Source: Purshia tridentata
Taxonomy: Eukaryota > Streptophyta > Magnoliopsida > Rosales > Rosaceae
Assembly: GCA_003254885.1 (NCBI GenBank)
Contig: QANT01009296.1
Coordinates: forward strand, 1 to 64,000
Direction: 5' to 3'
Length of the DNA stretch: 64,000 bases
In this document: piece after piece, positions 24,202 to 36,018 of the stretch
How positions within the stretch are numbered: position 1 is the stretch's first letter
How the letters are laid out: every line of letters starts with the position of its first letter
The notes under the pieces: generated by a model
What the model was told of the DNA's origin: nothing
Database searches by the model: none
Seen by the model: the letters and a program-made list of their open reading frames with translations, nothing else
Made by a program: the position numbers and the translations under genes

Positions 24202-24516
24202 TGGTGCAGAGAAAATTAGGGTTTTCTACGATCACGATTTTATCGAAAACAAAACAAAATGCCGCGGAAAGCGCCCTTATCGTGGTGAAGCAGCGGGAAT
24301 CCACATCGCCTTAGGAATCAAAATTCAATTTTTAATTCAAAAAAGTTCTAGTTTTTTGTTTTGGGCTTTGGCCCAAAGCCCATTTCCCCAATGTCAAAAT
24401 TCTCTTCTTACCCCTCCCCTCTTTCCCTCTCTATGTATTGGAGGGAGTCAGACCTGAAATTCCAATTTCCCACCAAGCAGTTCATGCTCTCCCTGCAACT
24501 GAGAACCCTCTCAATC
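24202..24516. promoter_or_regulatory. Divergent promoter shared by RAD16-like gene and OGG1
   Basis: Only 315 bp separate the two start codons, so both core promoters and both leaders lie here. Visible elements are a telo-box (AAACCCTAA on the minus strand, 24216-24224) and, at 24362-24382, a near-perfect palindrome: TGGGCTTTGG, one central base, then CCAAAGCCCA. The palindrome contains site II (TGGGCY) motifs on both strands. In plants, telo-box plus site II is known from promoters of cell-cycle, ribosomal and replication genes and is read by TCP-type factors. Co-regulation is inferred, not shown. Confidence 0.75.
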
Positions 24517-25995
24517 ATGAAGAAGAGGCAAAGACCTATTCAATCTTCTCCTTCAACCCCTCCAACCCCACAAACCTTAAACCCCAAAAGACCCAAAATC
24601 CTCCTCCAACCCACCAAGTGGGTCCCTCTCGACCTCTCCCAGTCCGAGCTCTCCTTGCCCCTCACCTTCCCCACCGGCCAAACCTTCCGGTGGAGACAAA
24701 CTGGCCCTCTTCAGTACACCGGCGTTGTTGGGTCCCACCTGGTTTCCCTCAAGCACCTCCCGAACGGCGACGTTTCGTACTGCCTTCACTGCACACCTTC
24801 TGAATCCAATGCCAAATTGGCTTTGCTCGATTTTCTCAATGTGGGTATTTCTCTGGCTGGAATTTGGAAGGTGTTTTCAGCTTCCGATTCGAGGTTTTCC
24901 GAGCTCGCGAGCTATTTGGGTGGCGCTCGAGTTCTCAGGCAAGACCCAGTTGAGTGTTTGATTCAGTTTCTTTGTTCGTCTAATAACAACATTCAGAGAA
25001 TTACCAAAATGGTCGATTTTGTATCTTCGTTGGGGAACTATTTGGGGTCTGTTGGAGGTTTTGAGTTCCATGAATTTCCATCTTTGGAGCGCTTGTCAAT
25101 GGTCTCAGAGGCAGAGCTCAGAAAGGCTGGTTTTGGCTACAGGTCTGTTACTATCACTCTATATATTTATTTGTCTGTATAATATGCATAATATATACAT
25201 ACGTAATATGCATCTATTGGGTTTTAACTCATAACTGTTGCTGTAAAGCTCAAAATATTGAGGTTTGGTGTGGATGGGCAGGGCCAAGTACATAACTAGA
25301 ACTGTAAAGGCTTTGCAGTCAAAACCTGGTGGAGGTGCAGAGTGGCTTTTGTCTCTGCGTAAACTGGACCTTGAAGAGGTGATTGTTGCTCTTTCCACGT
25401 TTCCTGGAGTTGGTCCCAAGGTGGCAGCGTGTATAGCTCTATTTTCGCTTGATCAACATCACGCCATTCCTGTTGATACACATGTGTGGAAGGTATGCTA
25501 TCCACTGCTCGATTTTTATATTTTTCCAGTGACATTTGTTTGATATGCCGCTATACAATGTCGTTATTCATGATGGTGATATTGATGGTATATAATAGCT
25601 TCTTGGTGACTTGTTAATCTAGCACACAACTCTTCAGTTTGGGGATTCTTTTGCTCATGTTCTGTGTAAAAAATTCATAGTGCTGATGTTTAATTGTTGG
25701 GGCTGAGTAGATTGCTACAAGATACCTCATACCTGAGCTAGCAGGTGCCCGTCTGACACCCAAGCTCTGCAGCCGTGTGTCGGAGGCTTTCGTGAATAAA
25801 TATGGGAAATATGCTGGATGGGCTCAAACTCTGCTTTTTATTGCTGAATTGCCGTCACAAAAAGCCCTTCTACCATCACATTTTTCAAATGCCAAAGAGA
25901 ATAAATCTGCAAAGGGAAAGGGTCGTGGAGCGCACACTGTAGTGGATACTTCAACAGATGAGTGCGGACTTGATAATTCGAATCTGGATGTTTGA
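24517..25995 (+). CDS. OGG1: 8-oxoguanine DNA glycosylase OGG1
   Basis: Bifunctional glycosylase/AP lyase that removes 8-oxoguanine in base excision repair. Three exons (24517-25142, 25282-25492, 25711-25995) join in phase to 373 aa, close to Arabidopsis OGG1 (365). The N-terminal OGG_N domain includes LTFPTGQTFRW and the DNA-contact segment ECLIQFLCSSNNNI. The HhH-GPD domain reads FPGVGPKVA, with catalytic Lys255, followed by PVDTHVW with Asp274. The tail is short and Lys-rich. The start at MKKRQRP matches the recalled family start, but the frame is open upstream to ATGs at 24361 and 24484, and the longer form might carry an organelle-targeting sequence. It is divergently paired with the RAD16-like gene and converges on the beta-galactosidase. 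Confidence 0.96.
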
Positions 25996-26704
25996 GTTAA
26001 GAACTTCTGGTTTGGTGATTGCATCACACTAATTTTGGAGCAAAATCTTTATATACTAAATACTACAGTTGTGAAGGTCAATCACCAAATGTATGAGCTT
26101 TTCACGGATCAGGACTCTGAAAGGTGAATGATAGTAGTATATACACTGCTGGATGTACCCCTTCTCATTCTTGTCCTCCCCTGCTCTTTCATTTATATCA
26201 TCACTGCTTTGATTTGTCCATTGTGAACATATATTTGTAAGTGGGTTATATTGTTCGGAATCACTAGATCAATAGATTGCAATTGATGCTTGTTGGAACA
26301 TTCTTTGTATCTCAATCAAGAGTTTCCAAATACTGTACTCACATTATTTTATGAATCAAGTGTCAATCTTTTCCCCATTTCTAAGTTTGGACTTGCTCAG
26401 ACATAACTTCAATTATATTCATTTGTTTTTTAAGGCACAGTAGAGTTATTGACAACCCTGTTATAATTATTTTTTACCCCCAATAAAGACTATCAGGTGA
26501 AGACAAAATGGAGGTTGGACTTGGGAGTTCACTGCTACTATCATTTGAAATATAATTGAACGAGAAGCTTTTATTGCAAGTAATTTACGATGACAACTCA
26601 AAGTCTATAGGCTACACTCTGCATAAAGACAGCAAAGAATTATTGGTGAACAGGATAAGCAATTGACTCCTCTATGCAGTAGATGATCCAAAACTACACT
26701 CACA
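25996..26704. other. Convergent spacer between OGG1 and beta-galactosidase
   Basis: Holds the 3' ends of two converging genes. AT-rich with no repeat, open frame or element worth naming. Confidence 0.5.
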
Positions 26705-29700
26705 TCACGTGCATTGTGCATGAACCAACAAAGTTTGACTGATGCTTGGGCATGGATCACCAAACTTTCGCTTTGATACAGAGATGGAGCATCTCCTCTT
26801 CCCTAGACAAGCCTGACAATATAAATTATAATCAGAACATATAATTCAATATGGAAAAGATCAAGACGAATGTTAGTGTTTTTGGCAACCAAATGGAGCA
26901 CTAAAACTATGCAGAAAAAGGAAAAGAGATGCTCACTTGCTCTACAATTGCTTTAGAATTAGGTGAGTGGCAGCTTCCAGTGGCATAATTTTTACAGTCA
27001 CCAGAAGGGTTGCCAAAGCTTGCAAATAAGACTTTGGAGATGTTCCTGTTTGGAGGACAACTGAGTTGAACGGTTGGCATTCTGTTTTTATTTTGGTTCC
27101 GAGTCTTCAGAGCCGCCCATGCGGTAACTGGGGGTGGATGTGTTTCAGAGACATGCCCACAAATTTGTGTTACTGACACTCTGTTCAGAGAAATCCCAAG
27201 TGGGTCGCCATTTTCTTCTTCCAGGAGGACTAATAGGTTGCCAGTAGGCTTGAGGAAGGATCGAGGTACATTGTACCTAAAATTAAAGGGTTTGAGTTAT
27301 GTTGCGTGTAAAATGTACCAACGTGACAATAAATATACAAAATTGGTATAAAATTCAAGTAATGCTACATGGACCATATTATAGACCATATCACTAATAG
27401 AGGTGGGTTAAACCTTTACTAGAGATGCGGTCTACAATGTGGTTCACAAACTTGATCATGTAATTTAATTGATGAACTACATACATTGTCTGTGAAGGAT
27501 TCCCTTTCGGGGTGTGGAAGGAGACCCAATATCGACCAATGCTGTGGCCATTGACCCAAGCTTCACCCTTTCCCATGGAACCAAGATTTAATGCAAGAGG
27601 GTCATCGTCTGCTGGTGCATCGAATAGAATCTGCCAACCAGCCATGAATCAAAGAGATTATGCAGAGTAGAGACAATAACTTAGAAACTGCTATGATAAC
27701 AAAGTCTAAGCTATATTTCAATTATTTGTGCAAAAGCTGAAGGAATTGGTTCTTTTACATGCATTTTTATTAGCAATGTATTTGTTAGCACATTTTGCAG
27801 AACATATAGTGACACATCATTTATATAAACCAGTATTCCTACCTTGTACCAGGTGAGTGGTTGATGAGCAGAGCTTCCCAATTTACTCCATTGAACTTTC
27901 TTTGATCCAAGATCTGTATATATTTGTGACTTCTCTCCAAACAACCCAACCTTCATAAAATACAATGTCAAATTTATGAAAGAGTCATTTTTAAGTTTAA
28001 GCAAGTTGAACTTTGCTTATAAAGATAAGAGATGCTCAAGATAAAATCACCTGATAGCCCCATGAGTCTTTACTGAAATCTTTATCTTGAATGCTTACAC
28101 TATGCACTCCGGCAACTTTACGCTCTAGATAAGCTCCATTATCCTTCACATAATAAGTAAATTTGACTTTAAATTGCATGCAGACAACACTCACAAGTTA
28201 CAAATGTAATTGTGACTGTACATTGTGTGTGTTTCTTTGCTACGATAATTGAAAAAAAAGGTGATGGGAAAAAAGTAAACAGAGAATTGAGATTGAAAAA
28301 ATACCGGCAATCCAACCATTACACTAAGTAAGGAGACGTAGTTCTTCCCCTTGTTCAAAGTAACCTTATTCTCCACGGAAAAACTTGTATTCCTGTGACT
28401 TCCATGAGCAGATCCTAATAATAGGGAAGCATTTCCAAATAAGTATGTGGAAATGTTGATAGATGAGAAAAGAAACCATGGATACCCAGAAAGTTTTGGT
28501 AGAGTACTTGGAAAACTTATTATATGGAATTCTCACTACAGTTTGTATCTAATACAGTTTGAGCAGAAGGGATTTTCCACTTCTTTTCCCAAAATCTTCA
28601 AAAGAGTTGACCAAATATATAGTTCCCTCTTTGGAAGATACCTACCTAATTTGAGAGAAGGTGTGGATAGGAGGGAGGTAGGGATATATAATCCACTTTC
28701 AAGTTTCAACCATCAAATAAAAGACTATCTAAAATGACATTCAAAATTTACCTACAAATTCTCCATTTACAAAGGTATGCAAGACATGTCCAAACGATTG
28801 CACGTTTAATATGGATTGAGCATCAGGCGAATCTTGCTGAAAGCTGCATTTACAAAGTAAATTGCAAGGATATCAGTAAATGACATGGTTCAGTCAGGTT
28901 CAGCAAACTCCTCAAGCTAGTTGATGGTTTACCTGAAAGTGTACCAAAGATAATCAGATTTATCTTTTGCTGTGCTAATGTGGTCTAATAATGCGATTGC
29001 TCGCATTGAGGTGTTTTCAAAATTAGGAATAACTTCTTTGTACTCTTCCCAGTTCCCATTCGAATCAAACTTTTGACTTAACAGCCATGATCTTGTATCA
29101 TGTTGTGTGCTTACCTGTTGAAGGAGCCATTTGAGTAACCAAAAAATATATGAACTAATTGCTGCTGTATGCGAAATTATATGAAATGTAAGGCGTATCT
29201 ATAACATGGTTTGATTTTGTGACAGTTTGCATACCTTTGCTGTGTTGAAGGCTATCGTTTTGCAGTCTGGTAGGATACTAATCGAATTTTGAGGCAACTG
29301 GTATGAAGCTTTTTGAAAGAGGACAGTGACATCTTTGGGGCCATTGTTCACCAAGAAAGCAGCACATGCTCCAGACTTTGCTTTGAAGACATAGGCCTAG
29401 TGGAAAAACAACGAAACCGGGATATATTACTTTACTCAATTGGTTTAGTTGCTCAAAAGAAATTAATGATTGGGAAAGAAAATGCTCAGAAGTTCTCATC
29501 AGTGTGCTTACAACTTGTAGTTCACCCAAAGTGACATTAGTTTGCTCTCCAGAAAGTAGAGGATTGGAGGATAACTTTACTGCAGCATGCAATTCCTTAA
29601 GATGACCCCATTTTGGTTGCTTTTTGAAACCTGCAGAACTCATCAGATAAATAGTCAAATAACAATAACATGCAAATGTGTGCTGAGATAAAATTTAAAA

Positions 29701-32700
29701 GAAAAAGGAAAAAAGAGGAGTAGAGAATCCTACCATACTCATCAAGAGGAGCTTCATCATAATAACTAGTCACCACAAATGCAGAAGCTGATCTTCCGAA
29801 ATTGGTTCCTCCATGATACTAGTTCAGAACCATAATGTAAGTGATAATATAATGTTGGATTAATTTGATTTTTAGTAAGAAAATTAACTTATCATTGATT
29901 ACTATAACACTATGTCAATGCTAGTAGATGTTATGTCAGAAACAAGATGAACATACCATATAATAATTTACAAAGCTTCCTTTATTCTTTGCAATAAACA
30001 GTGCAACTTGGAAAGCAATTTCTTGAGCTGATCTTATGTATGGTTCCTCACCATATACTTGGTATCTGCAAAATCAAAAACAAAATCTAGGCATTAGTTG
30101 GGTATACGATATTGCCTACCCACCTCATTCCAAAAAGAAAGGAAAAACAAAATTTCTGTTTAGAGATTACTATATTGAGAAAAAGTATGATTAAACATGC
30201 ATATCATGAAGATTGAAGTCATACTGGCTTGTCCAGTTCTCTGTCCAAATTGCAGGCTTATTAGGGGAGTTAGGACCAGCAAAAGTTTCTCCACACTTCA
30301 TCCCATTACATGCATTGATCTGCAGATTGCCGGATTCATAGAATTAGTATAAAATCAATCTTATGGTTCAAATCCATAATAGTATATGAAAAATAACATG
30401 TCAACCTGTCTAGCAAACTTGACAAGTGCTCGTAAAAGTTTGAAAGGGAAAGAAAACTAAGACTAACCACAGGGTCAGGAGCATCATCTTGCTTACACAT
30501 AACCCAGGGCACACCAGTTTGAAGCCCCACCGCCATTGATGCGGCCCAACGAACATAAGGGGGTCCTTTTTCATGAAAAGCTGGTTCTACCATTTTGTAC
30601 TCGTTCTCAATCTATATGTATACAGATACAATACTTCTTTTAATACATACAAATGATCGATCATATTGCAAATGATCAAACATACATGCATAAGTTTCTG
30701 TTATGGACTTATTAGTTATTAACCTGTGACAATATAATCGGTCCTCCTTGTGAAGCATAGAGTCTCTCCGATTTCATCAAGGTTACTATTTTCGTTGTGA
30801 ACCTTTGCATTTCAGTCTGCCATTGACACAAATGATAACAGTGTTTAGCTTAGTATAGCATCACATACAATATCTAACTACAAAGAGTCGCATGATTAAA
30901 GAAATGTCAAAGAGGTAAACCCCTTCAACAATGGAAGTTAATACCTTGAATGGTTCATTATCAGATCGGTAGACAATGCCCGGAATGTCCCGTAACCAAA
31001 TTGGTAGACCCCTGCACCCATCATAACATTCATTAACATAAAACTCCGTGAAATATTCTTATTACGTCAAATAGTTTAATATGTTATGTTGTCAAGCTAA
31101 AGCTATTAATTATGTGATTTTATATTTGAATATATATATGGTCTAGATGGTCAAATCTCACAACATATTATGCTATCAAAACTTCCTACAAATTAATTAA
31201 CTTAGTGTTTGGGAGTGGTTTTACCCGTAGGACCATTCACTCTCAATGAAGGGTCCAATCCTAAGGCACACATATAGGCCTTGTCTTTGGACTTCCTTGA
31301 TAAAGCTTACTATATCATGTCCTCCACTAAAATAATACTGAAAAACAAAGATAACCCAGAAAACAAGAACCATTAGGCATTACAGCATTAGCTTATAATT
31401 AAACAAAATGAGAAAGATGGGTAGGGAGTAAAATTCTCACCTGTCCTTTCTGGGGTTCATGAAGGTTCCAGAACACATATGTTTGTATCACATCTATTCC
31501 TCCTTCTTTGGCTTTGGCTATCAAAGATGGCCACATCTGAATGACATGAAAATGCATTTATTTGTTGAGCTACAAAAGTGGCATTAATGGGGTGGGTGAG
31601 TCGAAAGGTAAATTATAGGTTCAATTACCCTTGGAACAAAAAAAAAAGAAAAATATTGTAGAACCATAAAACATTGACTACAAAGTTGACATTTATGTGT
31701 TTGAAGGCATAAAAATAAAAATAGTATTTCTTCAATTTTGTCTTACAAATTTACAAATGGGTTATTTGGATATAAAACAGAGAAAAAGTCTTGATGAATG
31801 TTTCAATCATACCATGTTATAGTATGATTTATACACTAAAAAACTATAAATTTTTACTTAAAATATAAATCCATGTCAATATACTAAAGAATCCCCTGAT
31901 AATCCTAAGATCTCATTCTTCGAAGTCCAAATGTTGTTGAACTGACCTGTTTAGCCCAATTTTGCGCATGAGCCCAATCATCACAACGAGACAGATTGCG
32001 TTTTCTTACCAAAAAGGAAGCTCATCTGATTGGGTTGATTGGGCCCAGATGGTGTTGTCTTATCTCCTAACTTTATTGCTTAATTACTAGGGAGCCAAAA
32101 CACAAGGATTGAGTTTGTTACAAGATTTTGTTGTACATGTACAAGTGAGAGTATGGATAGCGCAATGTTGTTAATAAAAACAAAAATAAAACAAAAAGAA
32201 GAAAAGAGAGTATAAAATCATGGTCGACTGACTCGACTTGGATGATATCGTGAAGGATTGAATGGTTGGTAGCACAATGTTTTTTTAGATACTTTACAAT
32301 ACTTATCTACAAGTAAAACTACCGTTATGTACTATATTTTTGAATCACATTAATTATTAAAATTATATGATCCAAAAAAACTGCACTATTACATAATGTG
32401 TTCAACTAATATAGATTGAATCTATAAGCACTATAGCATTACTTGTTTATCTACAATAAATGTGTGGTGGTAAATAATAATAGTCTCTACAAGAAAATTA
32501 TGACTTGAAGGCATAAAATATAAGAAAAATATACTCGAAGCATATATAAGACCCTATGTTAATTTCAAATAAATTTAATATGGAAAGAACAGACCCATAA
32601 ATTAAAATTGTATTGCTTACCATAATTGTTGTGGAGGACAATTATGTAATTTTCCATATTTCACAATTGAATAATATAGACCAACATAGGATGGAATTAA

Positions 32701-33406
32701 TTTTATTTTGTGAAACTTTCCCGTTTATGCATGTAATTCCACCAAGCATGCAGTGTATCTGTGGCTGTAATTTTTCTCCGCAACATAGTATCTTGTTCTC
32801 ACCTACCTAAGACAATCATGAGGAAAGCATGATAGATTTCGATCTTTTTCTCTACTCCTTTTAAATCTTTTCTTTTTCATATCAGAATTAATTGAAGATG
32901 CATGCATGACTTTTATTCAACACACAAAAAGACAAACCCTTTTTCTTCTCATTTTATTCTCACTTTTAATGTAAAACCAAAGTTATCATATAGAGATCAT
33001 TGACTACTCCTTCCTCTCCGGCCATTTCATCACAAATTAAGAAAAACCCAGATTTTTTTTTTAAAACAAGTTCAAACTTCTATCACTGGAGACAAAAGCC
33101 TCCACCAAAAAAACCAGAATTTGAATTGTAATAATAAGAAGAAAAAAGAGAGAATAAACTAATAAAATTAGAAAGAAATGAAGAAGAAGGATGTATAGAA
33201 TAATAGTTAATAATGAAGTACCTGAGGAGTGCTTCGAGGATAATGAATAGAACCCGAGAAAAGAATTTTGTGTTGACCATCGATGATCAAAGATGTTCCG
33301 TCGTACGTGACATTGCCTGCGTCGGCGTGAGAGGTGGAAGTAGTAGTGCTGCTGCTGAAGGTGGCCGTAAGCAACAATGCAAAACTACACACAACAAACC
33401 ACAACA

Positions 33407-33410
<4 letters not shown>
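26705..33410 (-). CDS. BGAL16: Beta-galactosidase, GH35, BGAL16-like
   Basis: Secreted GH35 beta-galactosidase, expected to act on cell-wall galactans. Nineteen exons, from 33222-33410 through 31441-31536, 31225-31337, 30945-31011, 30724-30816, 30468-30611, 30225-30319, 29957-30065, 29734-29818, 29512-29630, 29235-29396, 28933-29114, 28752-28843, 28305-28414, 28051-28143, 27843-27950, 27485-27630, 26937-27276, 26705-26812, join in phase to 816 aa. There is a signal peptide at about 1-28 and a GH35 signature [13 protein letters not shown] around residues 179-191 with the acid/base Glu. The nucleophile is in WTENW (Glu261), followed by [20 protein letters not shown]-terminal SUEL-type galactose-binding lectin domain covers about 735-816. 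WTENW and [11 protein letters not shown] point to the BGAL6/BGAL16 group. Start at 33410 rather than 33461, because the longer frame only translates a CT microsatellite. Intron 1 is 1.7 kb. Confidence 0.94.

Positions 33411-33441
<31 letters not shown>
33411..33441. repeat. CT/GA microsatellite in BGAL16 leader
   Basis: About 15 CT units immediately upstream of the BGAL16 start codon on the minus strand. It is therefore a GA repeat in the transcript leader. GA/CT leaders are common in plant promoters. Confidence 0.85.
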
Positions 33442-33444
<3 letters not shown>

Positions 33445-34164
33445 GCAAATATGATCGACAAGAAGAATATAAAAAAGTTGTGTCTCTCTCTCTGTATGAC
33501 TTGCTTTAGTAGATAGAGAGGCCCTGCCTAGCTATATATATATATGATGAGATTAGGGACTTTACTTTGACCCTTCACCATCTCCATGCCTTTTGAGCTC
33601 TCTTCATCAACTCCACTATTCCTACTTATCTATCAGCTATTTGTCTCTTCAATAGTCTGAGGATCTCCATTTATACATATTCATTTTAATTCATTCATGT
33701 ATATATATATGGTAATATTTTGGCCTCAAATTAAGTTACCAAAATTGCTTTTCTAGCTAATTCAATTCCATTGACTACCAAATCTTTTTGGATTTGGTGC
33801 TCTCTGACTCTCTTTGATACGGAATCAATAATCACCAGTTTTATGGTACTAATTAAATTAATTAGTGTTCTAAAAAACTAAACACGTGATACAGTAATTG
33901 TACAAGTTGGTTGTCAGATTTCTTTCTTCTTCTTTTTTTTGTTTTGTTTTGTTTTGTTTTGGGCTTATTATACGCATTGATGAAGAAGTTTTGTACGTTA
34001 GAGGAGTGTAAGAAGTTGTTGTTGAAGATAAAGGCATATACATGGTGTGTTGCACGCCAACTTGGTTTTGCATTGAGTGGGTTTGGCGGTTCTATAAGTG
34101 TGAGAGTCCAAACAAGGCAACAAAACTGATGACCTATATTTCTTAACTGAATCTATCACTACAA

Positions 34165-34370
34165 TAACAATAATGTTACACTTATTATATTTTTATATCA
34201 TAATTTTATAGTATCTTATGTTACAATTTACATGGCATTCATACATTGGACACTAAAAAAATCAAAATAAAAATCCTAAAAATAAGGAAATACTCTGCCA
34301 GTACAATAATGACACGTAAGATGGTGCAACAAACATGGTATAAAAATATGGTAAGAATAGCATTATTGCT
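34165..34370. mobile_element. Fold-back (MITE-like) element
   Basis: Imperfect long inverted repeat. The left arm starts CAATAATG (34167) and the right arm ends CATTATTG (34368). Inside, left-arm words such as TATATTTTTATATCAT pair with right-arm words such as ATGGTATAAAAATATG. Identity looks like roughly 70%. No coding capacity; the exact ends and target duplication are unclear. Confidence 0.5.
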
Positions 34371-35575
34371 ACAATAATTACATGAACTTTGCTTACCCTT
34401 ATAATTAATTGCCCTAAAAAGGAATTAGTTAAAATTATGTTTTAAATTTTTAATTTACATATACTCCACGCACTCTATTTAGTTTCTTGTTAAGATTAAT
34501 TTAATTTGATTTTCTGTTAAACAGTTTAACTGACTATGGTTTGTGAGGGCTCACCCAAACTTTAAGCCAATAATTAAGCACCTATTACATACATATTTTC
34601 AAGACATTAAAAGTACGTTCTTTGGAGATAATGACATGCCTATATAAATTAATGAACATGAAGACATATATATGAAATTGTTCCTGAATAAAGGGCATCA
34701 AACAAACCTATACAGAACATCCAACAGACAAAAGATGTCTGAAACACTTGTCGTATAATAAAATCCTAAAATCTAAAGTCAAAATAAAAATCTTGTAGGT
34801 GGGATTTGGGGAATGACTGAAGCACAGAGTTGGACTGCCTCTAATTAAGACGTTTATTGCCCTGGAAAACTGGGCTAATTAATTAACCAAAGACATTAAA
34901 TAACACATTTTGATTAAGACAATGTAAAAGGAAAGGTTTTTTTATTAATTTTTGCAAATTAACTGTCACTTGGATTGTACATGAAGTATGAGTGCTACGT
35001 TGTAAACACGGCAGGGTTACCTTCTGCTTGTTTTGAGGCACAAAAACGTGAAGCATCCCCATTCGATCCCCAGCCCTCAGTTTTAAGGCAAGGCTATCTT
35101 CTGCTTGTTTCAAGGCACATGTAGATATATATTCAACTGAATTTTCATCAATTTATTCTATCTTTTTTATTATTATAATATTGACTATTTTTATATGTGA
35201 AAGGGCCAAATATCATTGTGGTCAAAAGGTCAATATTTAATGAGTTATTGATCTTATGCTTAAAAGATATTTTGTGTATTTATAACTTGATTTAATCATG
35301 CGTGCGATAATCTATATAATAGATTATCACTTATGCTCGACAAATTTATTGTATTTGTGTTTGGTTTTTATTTTTGTATCGATCATGAGGCTATTGGAGC
35401 TTTTTCAGCAGCCAAAAGGGTAGGATTTATAAATTTTTATAAAAATAAGTCAAAAGGAGTAAACTCATGTTTAAATCTAGGTTATCCACTAAAGATTCCC
35501 TTATATAAAACCCTGAGTCAATACATTAGTCCCCATAACAATTACATGGACATGGATTCCACGTGTGCAATGAAG

Positions 35576-35609
<34 letters not shown>

Positions 35610-36018
35610 GATGGATTATTTTTTAATATATTCATTTTAAATTGTGATAAACTATGTTTGCAAAGACCCTTTTTGCTTAAAAATGGATGAGGTGTGCAAG
35701 AACTTTGGGCTTTGAATGGAACTAGTCAAACACGAATTGCTAGTGTTTTTGAGTTGATAGACCAGGTCTATGTATAGCCCAATTTTAAATTTGGATCTAA
35801 GAAATTGGCCCAGCCCATATTTAGATTTTTGACCCAATACAAATTACAAACTGGGGAAAAATTAGAAGAGTGGAAGGGCTGGAGTGACGCCGAAGAAATC
35901 AGGCAACGTATTATTAGTTTCTCTCTTTCTTGTGCTGTTGTTCAGCTCAAAACCATTCGCACAAAACGCTCTCACTGTTCTGTTCAGTCAAAGCAATTCG
36001 AGCACAGACTAATCTCCG

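Larger units (their letters stand above)
33411..36018. other. Spacer between BGAL16 and PBC
   Basis: Divergent intergenic region containing both promoters. Visible items are a CT/GA microsatellite in the BGAL leader, a fold-back element at about 34165-34370, and a pair of similar 25-bp words about 75 bp apart (around 35021 and 35096: CTTCTGCTTGTTT...GGCACA). There is also a CT/TA microsatellite at 35575-35609. No gene is supported. Confidence 0.5.

Noticed and set aside
33334-33516. Plus-strand frames with Ser-Leu runs next to BGAL16
   Set aside because: Translation of the CT microsatellite in the BGAL leader.
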